Part shown: piece by piece, positions 10,008 through 19,113 of the stretch
Layout: each line of letters opens with the position of its first letter
How positions within the stretch are numbered: the stretch's first letter is position 1
Assembly: GCA_023257625.1 (NCBI GenBank)
Contig: JALRBW010000022.1
Span: 23,868 to 87,867 of the forward strand
Length of the DNA: 64,000 bases
Source: Flavobacteriaceae bacterium
GTDB taxonomy: Bacteria > Bacteroidota > Bacteroidia > Flavobacteriales > Flavobacteriaceae
Direction: 5' to 3'
Position numbers and translations under genes: made by a program
The notes under the pieces: model-generated
What the model was told of the DNA's origin: nothing
Seen by the model: only the letters and a program-made list of their open reading frames with translations
The model's database searches: none

Positions 10008-11399
10008 ATGAAATCAATTTTTAAAACTACAGTTATTGCACTTGTAAGTGCTGTTTTCAGTATTTTTTTATATGATACACTTGTTGTTGAATTGCCACAT
10101 TCCTCGATCCAACAATCTGAAAACCCTACTTTAATTCCAACTAATTACACCTTTACTTCTCCTGGTATAGCTGCTGAATCAACAGATTTTACAGTTGCTG
10201 CTGAAAAAACAATTCATGCTGTTGTACACGTAAAAAATACAAGTACGGGGTCATCTAATATCCCATCATTCTATCGATTTTTTTATAGTGATGATGAAAT
10301 GCCAGAACGTATAGGAACAGGTTCAGGTGTCATTGTTTCACCCGATGGTTACATTATAACAAACAATCATGTAATTGAAAATTATTCTGAAATTGAAGTA
10401 ACAACCAACGATAACAAAACCTATAAAGCCCGTGTTATAGGTGCAGATCCAGAAACTGATATCGCTGTTTTAAAAATTAACTCAGAGGATAAGTTCCCTT
10501 ATGTTTATTTTGGTGATTCTGACACAACACGAATTGGTGAATGGGTTTTAGCAGTTGGAAATCCGTTCAATTTAAATTCCACTGTTACCGCTGGAATTAT
10601 AAGTGCAAAATCTAGAGATTTAAACACGCGTGATGGTAAAAACGAATCCTACATTCAAACAGATGCTGCAGTTAATAGAGGAAATAGCGGAGGTGCTCTA
10701 GTCAATACTCGTGGTGAATTGATTGGAATCAATACAGCCATATCCTCTATGACTGGAGGTTTTGTTGGATACTCTTTTGCTGTACCGAGTAATATTGCTA
10801 GAAAAGTTTTTGAAGACCTAATAGAGTTTGGAGATGTTCAACGTGGTTTACTAGGTGTTATGGGCCAGGCATTAAATTCTGATCTAGCCTCTCGCTTTGA
10901 AGTTGAAGAAACTGAAGGGTTTTACGTTACTGAACTAGAAAAAGGAATGGGAGCGGAAAATGCAGGTATAAGCCCAGGAGATATCATTAAGAGTGTAGAT
11001 GGGGTTTCAATCAATAAGTTTGCTGATTTATCGGGTTATTTGTCAACAAAAAGACCAGGAGAGATCGTTACAATAAAGTATAACAGAAAAGGAGCTTTGA
11101 ATACCGCAAAGGTTAAATTAGAAAAAATTAACCGTGCGAGTTTCTATTATATGGAAGTTCGAGAATTAACCCCTGAACAAAAGAAACAATACAATATTGA
11201 TTACGGTCTATATATTTCTCAAATGAATAATCGTAGGCTTTATCAAAATGGCATAGATAATGGATATATCATATTAGAAGTTAATGACCGAAAAGTAAGT
11301 ACATTATCAGATGTAAAAAATTGGGCTCCTGCTGACATTCAAAATATTTTATTCTTAAATCCTGAAGGGGGAAAAGAAAAAATTCTGCTTCAATATTAA
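10008..11399 (+). CDS. degP: HtrA/DegP-family periplasmic serine protease
   Basis: This is an envelope quality-control protease that degrades misfolded periplasmic proteins. From the ATG at 10008 it is 463 residues with an N-terminal signal/anchor (MKSIFKTTVIALVSAVFSIF). The catalytic triad is readable: His121 in NNHVIEN, Asp151 in ETDIAVLKI and Ser227 in NRGNSGGAL. One PDZ domain follows (about 275-370, GFYVTELEKGMGAENAGISPGD) and a second, more divergent one ends the protein. The frame extends upstream to 9933, but those 25 residues precede the signal sequence and lie over the putative promoter. The gene is monocistronic, ending in a strong hairpin terminator. Confidence 0.94.
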   Translation: MKSIFKTTVIALVSAVFSIFLYDTLVVELPHSSIQQSENPTLIPTNYTFTSPGIAAESTDFTVAAEKTIHAVVHVKNTSTGSSNIPSFYRFFYSDDEMPERIGTGSGVIVSPDGYIITNNHVIENYSEIEVTTNDNKTYKARVIGADPETDIAVLKINSEDKFPYVYFGDSDTTRIGEWVLAVGNPFNLNSTVTAGIISAKSRDLNTRDGKNESYIQTDAAVNRGNSGGALVNTRGELIGINTAISSMTGGFVGYSFAVPSNIARKVFEDLIEFGDVQRGLLGVMGQALNSDLASRFEVEETEGFYVTELEKGMGAENAGISPGDIIKSVDGVSINKFADLSGYLSTKRPGEIVTIKYNRKGALNTAKVKLEKINRASFYYMEVRELTPEQKKQYNIDYGLYISQMNNRRLYQNGIDNGYIILEVNDRKVSTLSDVKNWAPADIQNILFLNPEGGKEKILLQY

Positions 11400-11416
11400 T
11401 TAATAGAAGTATATAG

Positions 11417-11448
11417 AAAAAAGTCGCCCTCTAGGCGACTTTTTTTTA
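11417..11448 (+). terminator. Rho-independent terminator after the htrA gene
   Basis: A perfect 8-bp stem, AAGTCGCC (11421-11428) with GGCGACTT (11434-11441), has a 5-nt loop and is flanked by an A run and a T run. The flanking A/T runs lengthen the stem and make it potentially bidirectional. Confidence 0.92.
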
Positions 11449-11472
11449 TTTTTACAATTGAAATTCTTCACT

Positions 11473-12147
11473 ATGCGGATTGATATCATAACACTCTTTC
11501 CAGAATTACTTTCAAGTCCCTTTGAAACATCAATTCTAAAGCGTGCCCTAACTGCAGGTGTTGCACAAGTAAATTTCCATAATCTTCGAGACTATAGCAT
11601 AAACAAACAAAAGCAAGTAGATGATTATCCATTCGGTGGCGGAGCTGGAATGGTAATGATGATCGAACCAATTGATCGGTGCATTACCCATCTCAAAAAA
11701 CAACGTAATTACGATGCTGTAATTTATTTAACGCCCGATGGTGAAACATTAAATCAAAAAATTGCCAATCGTTTCGCAACTACTCAACATCTAATTTTAT
11801 TATGCGGTCATTATAAAGGAGTAGATCAACGCGTTCGAGATCATTTAATAACACATGAAATTTCAATAGGTGATTTTGTGCTTTCAGGTGGTGAACTAGC
11901 TGCTGCTGTTTTTTGTGATAGCGTTATCCGATTACTACCTGGTGTTTTAGGCGATGAGTCCTCTGCCCTAACAGATAGTTTTCAAGATGACTTGCTTGCA
12001 CCGCCTATATACACTCGGCCAGCAACATACAATGGCTGGAATGTACCCGAAATTTTAATTTCTGGAAACACCCCTAAAGTAGAGGCTTGGAGAGATGAAC
12101 AAGCACTAGATCGGACCCATCGTCTACGCCCAGACCTTTTAAAATAA
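11473..12147 (+). CDS. trmD: tRNA (guanine37-N1)-methyltransferase TrmD
   Basis: TrmD places m1G at position 37 of tRNAs reading CNN codons and prevents +1 frameshifting. The 224-residue protein starts [13 protein letters not shown] at the ATG at 11473; a TTG at 11458 would add five unlikely residues. The SPOUT knot motifs are present: [24 protein letters not shown] and [15 protein letters not shown], and the C-terminal ends in the usual [10 protein letters not shown]. It is followed 4 bp later by a small gene and then by rplS, which is often linked to trmD in bacteria. Confidence 0.96.
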   Translation: MRIDIITLFPELLSSPFETSILKRALTAGVAQVNFHNLRDYSINKQKQVDDYPFGGGAGMVMMIEPIDRCITHLKKQRNYDAVIYLTPDGETLNQKIANRFATTQHLILLCGHYKGVDQRVRDHLITHEISIGDFVLSGGELAAAVFCDSVIRLLPGVLGDESSALTDSFQDDLLAPPIYTRPATYNGWNVPEILISGNTPKVEAWRDEQALDRTHRLRPDLLK

Positions 12148-12151
12148 CGCC

Positions 12152-12529
12152 ATGAATTTCCCTCATTTGCTTTTGGGATATTTTACTTTTATTTGCTTAG
12201 GATGCCATAAAGGATCATTTATAAATTATGATGAATTGTTATTTTGTACAGAACAATTTGTTACAATAACAATCCAAATTAAAGGATTGCCCCCTTCTGA
12301 TTTCTATACTATCCGATTAGCAACCATGGATACTCTGAGATCTGATTTTATTTATGAAAATTATTACCCTGTTGTAAATGATAACCTTGTTAAACAACTT
12401 CAACGAAATCAAACCGAAGCTTTTGTTTTTATTGGTTTACGCCCTGAAAACCCCATTTTTGAAACTTTTGAAATCCTATCGGACGGCTGTCATGTTATAA
12501 AAATAAATGGGGCAGATACAATAGATTAA
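12152..12529 (+). CDS. Small secreted or lipoprotein-like protein of unknown function
   Basis: I do not recognise this 125-residue product. It opens with a hydrophobic segment (MNFPHLLLGYFTFICLGC) that resembles a signal peptide, and the LGC could be a poor lipobox because residue -3 is Cys, not Leu. The rest looks beta-rich (FVTITIQIKGLPPSDFYTIRL) without known motifs. It starts 4 bp after trmD and precedes the rplS promoter, so it is likely co-transcribed with trmD. Codon use looks like that of its neighbours, which favours a real gene. Confidence 0.6.
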   Translation: MNFPHLLLGYFTFICLGCHKGSFINYDELLFCTEQFVTITIQIKGLPPSDFYTIRLATMDTLRSDFIYENYYPVVNDNLVKQLQRNQTEAFVFIGLRPENPIFETFEILSDGCHVIKINGADTID

Positions 12530-12542
12530 AAAATGAAAGAAG

Positions 12543-12572
12543 TTGTACAGATAAAAATAAATTTTAATTTTG
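12543..12572 (+). promoter_or_regulatory. Bacteroidota-type promoter of rplS (TTG-N19-TAATTTTG)
   Basis: TTG (12543-12545) and TAATTTTG (12565-12572) are separated by exactly 19 bp, matching the primary sigma consensus of Bacteroidota. Transcription should start near 12578, leaving a leader of about 60 nt before rplS. Confidence 0.75.
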
Positions 12573-12640
12573 CACCACGAAAAGATTAACCGCTGGCGAA
12601 AATCGTGAATGTTGACTTTTAAAATTAAATTATTCAAGAT

Positions 12641-12994
12641 ATGGAATCCATTATCAACTTCGTTCAAAACCAGTTTATTGAAAAAAAAGATTTTCCAGAA
12701 TTTGGCACTGGCGACACATTAACAGTTTACTACCAAATCAGAGAAGGTGAAAAAGTACGTACTCAGTTTTTTAAAGGAGTCGTAATTCAAATTAAAGGTC
12801 ATGGGCTTTCAAAAACCTTTACGATTCGAAAAATGTCAGGTACAGTAGGTGTAGAACGTATTTTCCCAATTAATATGCCTGGTCTTGAAAAAATAGAAAT
12901 GAACAAGAAAGGTAAAGTGCGTCAATCACGTATTTATTATTTTAAAGATTTACGTGGTAAAAAGGCAAGAATTAAAGAAGCGCGTATAGATTAA
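12641..12994 (+). CDS. rplS: 50S ribosomal protein L19
   Basis: L19 sits at the interface of the 30S and 50S subunits. The 117-residue protein has the family core FGTGDTLTVYYQIREGEKVRTQFFKGVVIQIKG, then TFTIRKMSGTVGVERIFPINMPGLEKIE and a basic tail. It has its own promoter and a hairpin terminator about 35 bp after its stop, so it is largely an independent unit. Confidence 0.97.
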   Translation: MESIINFVQNQFIEKKDFPEFGTGDTLTVYYQIREGEKVRTQFFKGVVIQIKGHGLSKTFTIRKMSGTVGVERIFPINMPGLEKIEMNKKGKVRQSRIYYFKDLRGKKARIKEARID

Positions 12995-13028
12995 CTTTTT
13001 TTTGATTCTCTTTCTATCTAATGATATT

Positions 13029-13059
13029 GCCAGTTTGTTATTTCAGACTGGCTTTTTTT
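13029..13059 (+). terminator. Rho-independent terminator after rplS
   Basis: The stem GCCAGTTTG (13029-13037) with CAGACTGGC (13044-13052) contains one G-T pair and a 6-nt loop, followed by seven T residues. Confidence 0.9.
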
Positions 13060-13095
13060 ATTGAACATTTTAGGTATTAAATTAAGTCTAGCCCT

Positions 13096-13103
13096 TATAT
13101 TTG
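13096..13103 (+). promoter_or_regulatory. Candidate -7 element (TATATTTG) for icd
   Basis: TATATTTG lies 29 bp before the icd ATG and matches TAnnTTTG. The expected -33 TTG at 19-20 bp is missing. Confidence 0.45.
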
Positions 13104-13131
13104 CAACCGAAATCAAAAAGTAAACTTAATC

Positions 13132-14361
13132 ATGGCGAAAATTAAAGTCGCAAACCCAGTAGTAGAAATGGATGGGGATGAAATGACCCGAATTATTTGG
13201 AAATTCATTAAAGAACAACTTATACTTCCTTATATCGATTTAGATATAAAATATTATGATCTTTCAGTAACCTCTAGAGATGAAACTCAAGATCAAATAA
13301 CAATTGATGCAGCAAATGCCATAAAGCAATACAATGTTGGTATTAAGTGCGCAACAATTACTCCAGATGAAGATCGCGTAAAAGAATTTAAGTTAGCTAA
13401 GATGTGGCGTTCACCTAATGGAACCATTCGCAATATAGTGGGAGGAACGGTTTTTAGGGAACCCATAATTATGAAAAATATACCTCGATATGTTCAAGGT
13501 TGGACAAAGCCCATCTGTATTGGTAGACATGCCTTTGGAGATCAATACAAAGCTACTGATACAGTCACAGTTGGGAAAGGAACGCTTACTCTTACATTTA
13601 CTCCTGATGAAGGAGGTGAACCACAAACTTGGGAAGTCTATCGATTTGAAGAAAATGGAGTGGCTATGGCGATGTATAATATAGATTCTTCCATTTATGG
13701 ATTTGCCCGATCTTGCATGAACCTTGCCTTAGATAAGGGTTGGCCGCTTTATTTTTCTACTAAAAACACTATCCTAAAATCGTATGATGGTCGATTTAAA
13801 GATATTTTTCAAGAAGTATATGAAAATGAGTTTCAATCAAAATTTGAGGCTGCAGGAATTCACTATGAGCACCGTTTAATTGACGACATGGTAGCTGCAG
13901 CAATGAAATGGAATGGTGGATTTGTTTGGGCATGTAAAAATTATGATGGAGATGTTCAATCCGATACTGTAGCTCAAGGTTTCGGATCGCTTGGATTGAT
14001 GACTTCGACATTAGTAACTCCAGACGGAATCACAATGGAAGCCGAAGCTGCTCACGGTACGGTAACACGCCACTACCGACAGCACCAACAAGGAAAAGCT
14101 ACTTCAACCAATCCAATAGCTTCAATTTTTGCATGGACACGCGGATTGGCACATCGTGGTAAATTAGATAATAATTCAGATTTAATTTCTTTTTGCCAAA
14201 CCCTAGAAGAAGTATGTATAGAAACTGTGGAAAGCGGTAAAATGACTAAGGATTTAGCTATTTTAATCCACGAGGAAAAATTAAATGATTCTCATTTTTT
14301 GACTACTCAAGCGTTCTTAGATGCTTTAAAAGAAAATCTTGATAACAAATGGAGCGCTTAA
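13132..14361 (+). CDS. icd: NADP-dependent isocitrate dehydrogenase (eukaryotic-type)
   Basis: This enzyme oxidatively decarboxylates isocitrate to 2-oxoglutarate in the TCA cycle, making NADPH. At 409 residues it follows the homodimeric type II (eukaryotic-like) family: [22 protein letters not shown] near the N-terminus, [14 protein letters not shown] and [21 protein letters not shown] in the substrate region, [10 protein letters not shown] around 255, and [21 protein letters not shown] with the NADP site. It is flanked by terminators, so it is probably monocistronic. Confidence 0.95.
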   Translation: MAKIKVANPVVEMDGDEMTRIIWKFIKEQLILPYIDLDIKYYDLSVTSRDETQDQITIDAANAIKQYNVGIKCATITPDEDRVKEFKLAKMWRSPNGTIRNIVGGTVFREPIIMKNIPRYVQGWTKPICIGRHAFGDQYKATDTVTVGKGTLTLTFTPDEGGEPQTWEVYRFEENGVAMAMYNIDSSIYGFARSCMNLALDKGWPLYFSTKNTILKSYDGRFKDIFQEVYENEFQSKFEAAGIHYEHRLIDDMVAAAMKWNGGFVWACKNYDGDVQSDTVAQGFGSLGLMTSTLVTPDGITMEAEAAHGTVTRHYRQHQQGKATSTNPIASIFAWTRGLAHRGKLDNNSDLISFCQTLEEVCIETVESGKMTKDLAILIHEEKLNDSHFLTTQAFLDALKENLDNKWSA

Positions 14362-14384
14362 CCATTTTATAAAAGTGAAAATTC

Positions 14385-14420
14385 AAACCCTGCAATATCT
14401 CATTGTGGGGTTTCTTTTTT
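14385..14420 (+). terminator. Rho-independent terminator after icd
   Basis: A 12-bp stem, AAACCCTGCAAT (14385-14396) with ATTGTGGGGTTT (14402-14413), includes two G-T pairs and a 5-nt loop. It is followed by CTTTTTT. Confidence 0.88.
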
Positions 14421-14445
14421 AAATTCGTTAAAATTTTTCGAAAAA

Positions 14446-15258
14446 ATGAAATTTGAAAAAATAACTGAACAATCTTCAAACCATAATGATCTAGAAAAAA
14501 AGACCATTAAGGAGTTATTGACTGGAATACACCAGGAGGATCAAAATGCTGTTGCTGCTGTAGGTAAAGTGTTACATCAAATAGAACCTTTAATTCAAGC
14601 AGTAGTGAAAGCCCAAAAAAATGGAGGACGATTATTTTACATTGGTGCAGGAACGAGTGGACGATTAGGAGTGCTAGATGCCTCCGAATGCCCACCTACC
14701 TTTGGAACACTACCAGAACGAGTAATTGGATTAATTGCAGGTGGAGACAATGCGCTTAGAAATTCTATTGAACATGCAGAAGATGATCCCAACCAAGCAT
14801 GGTTAGATTTAACAGAATATTCAATTCAAATAAATGATATCGTAGTAGGTATTGCCGCTTCTGGTTCAACACCTTATGTTGTTGGCGGACTATCAAAATG
14901 CCAACAAATGGGAATAACAACTGGCTGTATAACTTGCAATCAAGGTTCACCCTTAGCTAAAGTAAGCCATTATCCAATTGAAGTTATTGTAGGGCCTGAA
15001 TTTATTACTGGAAGTTCAAGAATGAAAGCGGGAACAGCTCAGAAACTTATTTTAAACATGATTACAACAGCAACGATGATTCAACTTGGCCACGTGAAAG
15101 GTAATAAAATGGTTGATATGCAAATGAGTAACGAAAAATTAGTGGGACGAGCAGAACGGATTGTTATGAGTGAACTTCATATAAGTCAAGAAGAAGCAAA
15201 ACAATTATTAGCAAAGTATAAAAGTATTCGTGGTGCAATTGAAGCTTATTCACGATGA
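14446..15258 (+). CDS. murQ: N-acetylmuramic acid 6-phosphate etherase MurQ
   Basis: MurQ removes the lactyl ether from MurNAc-6-phosphate, giving GlcNAc-6-phosphate in cell-wall recycling. The 270-residue SIS-domain protein has the family stretch FYIGAGTSGRLGVLDASECPPTFG near residue 65 and GPEFITGSSRMKAGTAQK around 185. It lacks the long C-terminal extension of some relatives. The stop overlaps the start of a small membrane protein gene (ATGA at 15255-15258). Confidence 0.93.
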   Translation: MKFEKITEQSSNHNDLEKKTIKELLTGIHQEDQNAVAAVGKVLHQIEPLIQAVVKAQKNGGRLFYIGAGTSGRLGVLDASECPPTFGTLPERVIGLIAGGDNALRNSIEHAEDDPNQAWLDLTEYSIQINDIVVGIAASGSTPYVVGGLSKCQQMGITTGCITCNQGSPLAKVSHYPIEVIVGPEFITGSSRMKAGTAQKLILNMITTATMIQLGHVKGNKMVDMQMSNEKLVGRAERIVMSELHISQEEAKQLLAKYKSIRGAIEAYSR

Positions 15259-15485
15259 ATAAAACACTACTTCAAAAAGGAATAAAACGACTTGCTTTTG
15301 CCCTACCTCTTTGTTTTATTGGACCAGTGGTTGTTCATCAAGCTTTTCAAAACAAAACTCATGCGCTTTATATTCCTGTTCTTTTATCAGGCATGTTATT
15401 ACTAGCACTTGCTTTTTTTTATGGCTTGACGGGAATAAAAACTTTGGTTAATGCACTATTAGGTAAACGAAAAACAAATCTTTAA
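15255..15485 (+). CDS. Small two-helix membrane protein (resembles DUF6095 family)
   Basis: This 76-residue protein has two hydrophobic helices: LAFALPLCFIGPVVVHQAF and ALYIPVLLSGMLLLALAFFYGLTG. It ends in a basic tail. The pattern recalls small flavobacterial proteins annotated as DUF6095, but this is from memory and no function is known. It is translationally coupled to murQ by a 4-bp overlap and ends just before the thrS promoter, which may point to an envelope-related role. Confidence 0.7.
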   Translation: MNKTLLQKGIKRLAFALPLCFIGPVVVHQAFQNKTHALYIPVLLSGMLLLALAFFYGLTGIKTLVNALLGKRKTNL

Positions 15486-15493
15486 ACTAACGA

Positions 15494-15524
15494 TTGCGTG
15501 CTAGTTTACAACCCACTATCTTTG
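15494..15524 (+). promoter_or_regulatory. Bacteroidota-type promoter of thrS operon (TTG-N20-TATCTTTG)
   Basis: TTG (15494-15496) and TATCTTTG (15517-15524) are 20 bp apart. The start point should be near 15530, about 15 nt before the thrS ATG. The TTG is also the first codon of an N-terminally extended frame, which argues against that longer start. Confidence 0.72.
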
Positions 15525-15544
15525 CACCGCATTTTATCTTAAAT

Positions 15545-17491
15545 ATGATTGAAATTCAATTTCCTGACGGAAACAAAAGAAGTTATACTTCAGGGATTAC
15601 TCCAATTGAAATTGCTCAAAGTATTAGTGAAGGTCTTGCCAGAAATGTATTAACTGTTAAATTTAATGGACAGACAGTTGAAAGTATAACTCCACTCACA
15701 GAAAGCGGAAGTATTCAATTGTTTACTTGGAATGATAAAGAAGGAAAAACTGCTTTTTGGCATTCTTCTGCACATGTATTAGCTCAAGCCCTTTTAGCTT
15801 TGTATCCTGATTGTAAATTAACAATTGGTCCAGCCATAGAAAACGGATTTTATTATGATGCAGACTTTGGAGAAAACAGCATCACAGAAAAAGATTTACA
15901 AGATATAGAATTGAAGTTTTTAGAGTTTGCACGTCAAAAATTTGAATTTAAAATGCGAAGTGTCTCTAAATCAGATGCCCTTGAATATTATAATAAGTCA
16001 AATAATCCTTTCAAGGTAGAGTTAATTCAAAATTTAGAAGACGGAACAATCACCTTTTGCGATCATGCAGATTTTACTGATCTCTGTCGGGGTGGTCATA
16101 TTCCTAATACTGGTTTTATCAAAGCAGTAAAACTTACAAATATTGCGGGAGCCTATTGGAGAGGAGATGAAACTAAACCTCAACTTACTCGAGTATATGG
16201 CATTAGCTTTCCCAAACAAAAAGACCTAACCGATTATCTTGCCCTATTAGAGGAGGCTAAAAAAAGAGATCATCGTAAATTAGGAAAAGAATTAGAGCTT
16301 TTTACCTTTTCGCAAAAAGTAGGACAAGGCCTTCCCTTATGGTTGCCTAAAGGAGCTGCATTAAGAGAACGACTTGAAAATTTTTTAAAAAAGGCTCAAA
16401 ATAAAGCAGGTTATGAGCAAGTTATATCGCCCCACATCGGAAATAAAGAACTTTACATAACTTCTGGTCACTATGAAAAATATGGTGCCGATAGCTTTCA
16501 GCCAATTCATACCCCAGCAGAAGGAGAAGAGTTTTTATTAAAACCAATGAATTGCCCTCACCATTGTGAAATATACAAAGCAAAACCTTGGAGTTATCGC
16601 GATCTTCCAAAACGTTATGCTGAATTTGGTACCGTTTATAGATATGAACAGAGCGGTGAATTGCATGGATTGACTCGTGTACGTGGTTTTACCCAAGACG
16701 ATGCACACATATTTTGTATGCCCGAACAATTGGATGAAGAATTTAAAAAAGTTATTGACCTAGTACTTTATGTTTTCGGAGCCTTAGGATTTGAAAATTT
16801 TACTGCACAAGTGTCTTTACGTGATCCTGAAAAGCCTGAAAAATATATCGGATCTAACAGCAATTGGGATTTAGCAGAAGAAGCTATTATCAATGCAGCT
16901 AAAGAAAAAGGGTTGAATTATGTTATCGAGACTGGTGAAGCGGCTTTTTATGGTCCTAAATTAGATTTTATGGTAAAAGATGCTCTTGGAAGACAATGGC
17001 AATTAGGAACGATACAAGTTGATTACAACCTCCCTGAGCGTTTTGATTTACAATATAAAGGTAGTGATAATGAGCTCCACCGACCAGTTATGATTCATCG
17101 TGCACCCTTTGGAAGTATGGAACGTTTTGTAGCAATTTTATTGGAACATACCGGAGGAAATTTTCCTCTTTGGCTTATGCCTAATCAGGTCAATATTCTA
17201 TGTGTAAGTGAAAAATATAAAAATTACGCTCAAAAAGTTTTAAATTTCTTGGAAAATCACGAAATTCGCGCCCTCTTAGATGACCGTAATGAAACCATTG
17301 GAAAGAAAATCAGAGAGTCTGAAATGGCCAAAATTCCTTACATGTTAATTCTAGGAGAGCAAGAGGCTGAAAAACAAACTGTTTCACTCCGTAAACATCA
17401 CGAAGGAGATTTAGGTAGTTTTTCTCTTGAAGAGATTGCAAAACAAATTAAAAATGAGATACAAAGTAGCCTTGTGCGCTTTGATGTTTAA
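15545..17491 (+). CDS. thrS: Threonine--tRNA ligase
   Basis: ThrS charges tRNA-Thr and edits mis-attached serine. From the ATG at 15545 ([14 protein letters not shown]) it is 648 residues: a TGS domain (1-60), an editing domain with [11 protein letters not shown] (around 75), and the catalytic core with [27 protein letters not shown] and [21 protein letters not shown]. It ends in the anticodon-binding domain. The frame is open upstream to a TTG at 15494, but that lies within the promoter. It is the first gene of the thrS-infC-rpmI-rplT operon. Confidence 0.96.
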   Translation: MIEIQFPDGNKRSYTSGITPIEIAQSISEGLARNVLTVKFNGQTVESITPLTESGSIQLFTWNDKEGKTAFWHSSAHVLAQALLALYPDCKLTIGPAIENGFYYDADFGENSITEKDLQDIELKFLEFARQKFEFKMRSVSKSDALEYYNKSNNPFKVELIQNLEDGTITFCDHADFTDLCRGGHIPNTGFIKAVKLTNIAGAYWRGDETKPQLTRVYGISFPKQKDLTDYLALLEEAKKRDHRKLGKELELFTFSQKVGQGLPLWLPKGAALRERLENFLKKAQNKAGYEQVISPHIGNKELYITSGHYEKYGADSFQPIHTPAEGEEFLLKPMNCPHHCEIYKAKPWSYRDLPKRYAEFGTVYRYEQSGELHGLTRVRGFTQDDAHIFCMPEQLDEEFKKVIDLVLYVFGALGFENFTAQVSLRDPEKPEKYIGSNSNWDLAEEAIINAAKEKGLNYVIETGEAAFYGPKLDFMVKDALGRQWQLGTIQVDYNLPERFDLQYKGSDNELHRPVMIHRAPFGSMERFVAILLEHTGGNFPLWLMPNQVNILCVSEKYKNYAQKVLNFLENHEIRALLDDRNETIGKKIRESEMAKIPYMLILGEQEAEKQTVSLRKHHEGDLGSFSLEEIAKQIKNEIQSSLVRFDV

Positions 17492-17507
17492 CTAAAACCG
17501 AGAAGAC

Positions 17508-18062
17508 ATAGCAATACGTAGACGCAGAAGTACCGCTCCTGGAAGAGTGATCAAACAAGATCAGCACAGAATTAATGAAAAAATTACTGCTGCTGAAGTT
17601 CGTTTGGTTGGCGATAATATTGAGGTTGGAGTTTATCCTCTTCGAAAAGCGTTAGCTATTGCAGAAGATTTTGGTCTAGATTTGGTCGAAATTTCTCCAA
17701 ATGCAGTGCCTCCAGTTTGTAAAATATTAGAATATAAAAAGTTTTTATACGAGCAGAAAAAAAGAGAAAAAGTCTTAAAAGCTAAAACGAGTAAAATTGT
17801 GATTAAGGAAATTCGTTTTGGACCAAATACAGACGAACACGATTATGAATTTAAAAAGAAACACGCAGAAAAGTTTCTAAAAGAAGGAGCCAAATTAAAA
17901 GCGTTTGTTTTTTTTAAAGGACGTTCAATCGTATTTAAAGAGCAAGGTCAAATTTTATTGCTCCGATTAGCGCAAGATTTGGAAGACCTTGGTAAAGTAG
18001 AACAGATGCCCATTTTGGAGGGGAAAAAAATGAGTATTTTACTCGCTCCAAAGAAAAAATAA
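17508..18062 (+). CDS. infC: Translation initiation factor IF-3 (probable ATA start)
   Basis: IF-3 binds the 30S subunit, prevents premature 50S joining and checks the start codon. The protein shows [32 protein letters not shown] and the C-terminal [25 protein letters not shown]. The first in-frame ATG/GTG/TTG is a GTG at 17547, but the frame is open back to a TAA at 17493. It encodes [12 protein letters not shown], a basic N-terminus like that of related flavobacterial IF-3 proteins, beginning at ATA 17508 (or ATA 17514) with GAGAAG 3-8 bp upstream. I prefer ATA 17508, giving 184 residues. Use of a rare start fits the known self-regulation of infC. Confidence 0.85.
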   Translation: MAIRRRRSTAPGRVIKQDQHRINEKITAAEVRLVGDNIEVGVYPLRKALAIAEDFGLDLVEISPNAVPPVCKILEYKKFLYEQKKREKVLKAKTSKIVIKEIRFGPNTDEHDYEFKKKHAEKFLKEGAKLKAFVFFKGRSIVFKEQGQILLLRLAQDLEDLGKVEQMPILEGKKMSILLAPKKK

Positions 18063-18074
18063 AATAGAGTCGAT

Positions 18075-18272
18075 ATGCCAAAAATGAAAACAAAATCAAG
18101 CGCCAAAAAACGGTTTAAAGTAACCGGAAGTGGTAAAATTAAGCGTAAGCACGCATTTAAAAGCCACATTTTGACCAAAAAATCAAAAAAGCGCAAACTG
18201 AAACTAACCCATGCTGGATTAGTTCATGAAAGTGATGTAAATAGCATCAAAGAACAATTACGCCTCAAATAA
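18075..18272 (+). CDS. rpmI: 50S ribosomal protein L35
   Basis: This is a 65-residue, highly basic protein with the L35 pattern [39 protein letters not shown] and a short C-terminal helix. It lies 12 bp after infC and 81 bp before rplT in the conserved infC-rpmI-rplT order. Confidence 0.96.
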   Translation: MPKMKTKSSAKKRFKVTGSGKIKRKHAFKSHILTKKSKKRKLKLTHAGLVHESDVNSIKEQLRLK

Positions 18273-18353
18273 CCCGGTTTATTCAATTTTTTAACAACCC
18301 GAAGTAAGGCCTAAAAGTGTTGTAATACCGCCTCCTTCAAAAAAACAAAAAAA

Positions 18354-18698
18354 ATGCCAAGATCAGTAAATTCAGTAGCCTCAAGAGCAAGAAGAAAAAA
18401 ACTTCTTAAACAAGCCAAAGGATTCTTTGGAAGACGAAAAAACGTTTGGACCGTTGCCAAAAATGCGGTTGAAAAAGCAATGGTTTATGCTTACAGAGAC
18501 CGCAAAACCAAAAAACGTAACTTTAGAGCTTTATGGATTGCTCGTATAAATGCCGGTGCTCGACTCAATGGCATGTCATACAGCCAATTCATTGGAAAAG
18601 CTAAAGCTAATGACATAGCGTTAAACAGAAAGGTACTCGCTGATTTAGCTATGAACCACCCAGATGCTTTTAAAGCTATAGTAGAAAAAATTAAGTAA
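18354..18698 (+). CDS. rplT: 50S ribosomal protein L20
   Basis: L20 is an early 50S assembly protein that binds 23S rRNA and, in several bacteria, represses its own operon. The 114-residue protein has [32 protein letters not shown] and [29 protein letters not shown] sequence (here [17 protein letters not shown]). It closes the thrS operon. The 81-nt spacer before it (18273-18353) is longer than the other gaps and contains short complementary stretches (AACAAC and GTTGT), a possible leader for autoregulation. Confidence 0.97.
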   Translation: MPRSVNSVASRARRKKLLKQAKGFFGRRKNVWTVAKNAVEKAMVYAYRDRKTKKRNFRALWIARINAGARLNGMSYSQFIGKAKANDIALNRKVLADLAMNHPDAFKAIVEKIK

Positions 18699-18700
18699 AG

Positions 18701-18730
18701 AAAATACTACCTACGGGTAGTATTTTCTTT
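18701..18730 (+). terminator. Rho-independent terminator after rplT with UACG tetraloop
   Basis: A perfect 11-bp stem, AAAATACTACC (18701-18711) with GGTAGTATTTT (18716-18726), closes a TACG loop. C(UACG)G is a member of the very stable UNCG tetraloop class. A CTTTTA tail follows. Confidence 0.92.
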
Positions 18731-19113
18731 TATGTTTACACTATTCTTAACCTAGGTTATTTTAAATCAAGTGGGGCTCTTATTGTTCTGAAAAAAAATA
18801 GTTTTTGAGTTTAAAATGCCTCTCTATTTGGACGCTCATCAACTTAGTATAAGATTAATAAACATACTTTTTAAAACAAATAAATTATTTTTTTTTATTG
18901 ATCTGAAAAAATGAATCAGAAAAAAAACTCTTTCAGATTAAAGAACTGAAGTATTAGAATTTTTAATATAAAATTCTAAAAGCATAGAATATCTTGTGTT
19001 GAAAGTGAAATATAATTCATTATTAGCCCACCCCTTTAAAAATTTAATAAATTATTTGAATGCTCATTAAACTATTGTTTTTATTCTAAGTCAAAAGGCT
19101 TTAAAAATTATTA
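18731..19113 (+). other. Non-coding gap before the TonB-type receptor gene
   Basis: About 380 bp without a plausible gene on either strand. It is very AT-rich with homopolymer A and T runs. I find no clear TTG-N19-TAnnTTTG promoter, no strong hairpin and no recognisable RNA motif. A long untranslated leader for the receptor gene is possible. Confidence 0.6.
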
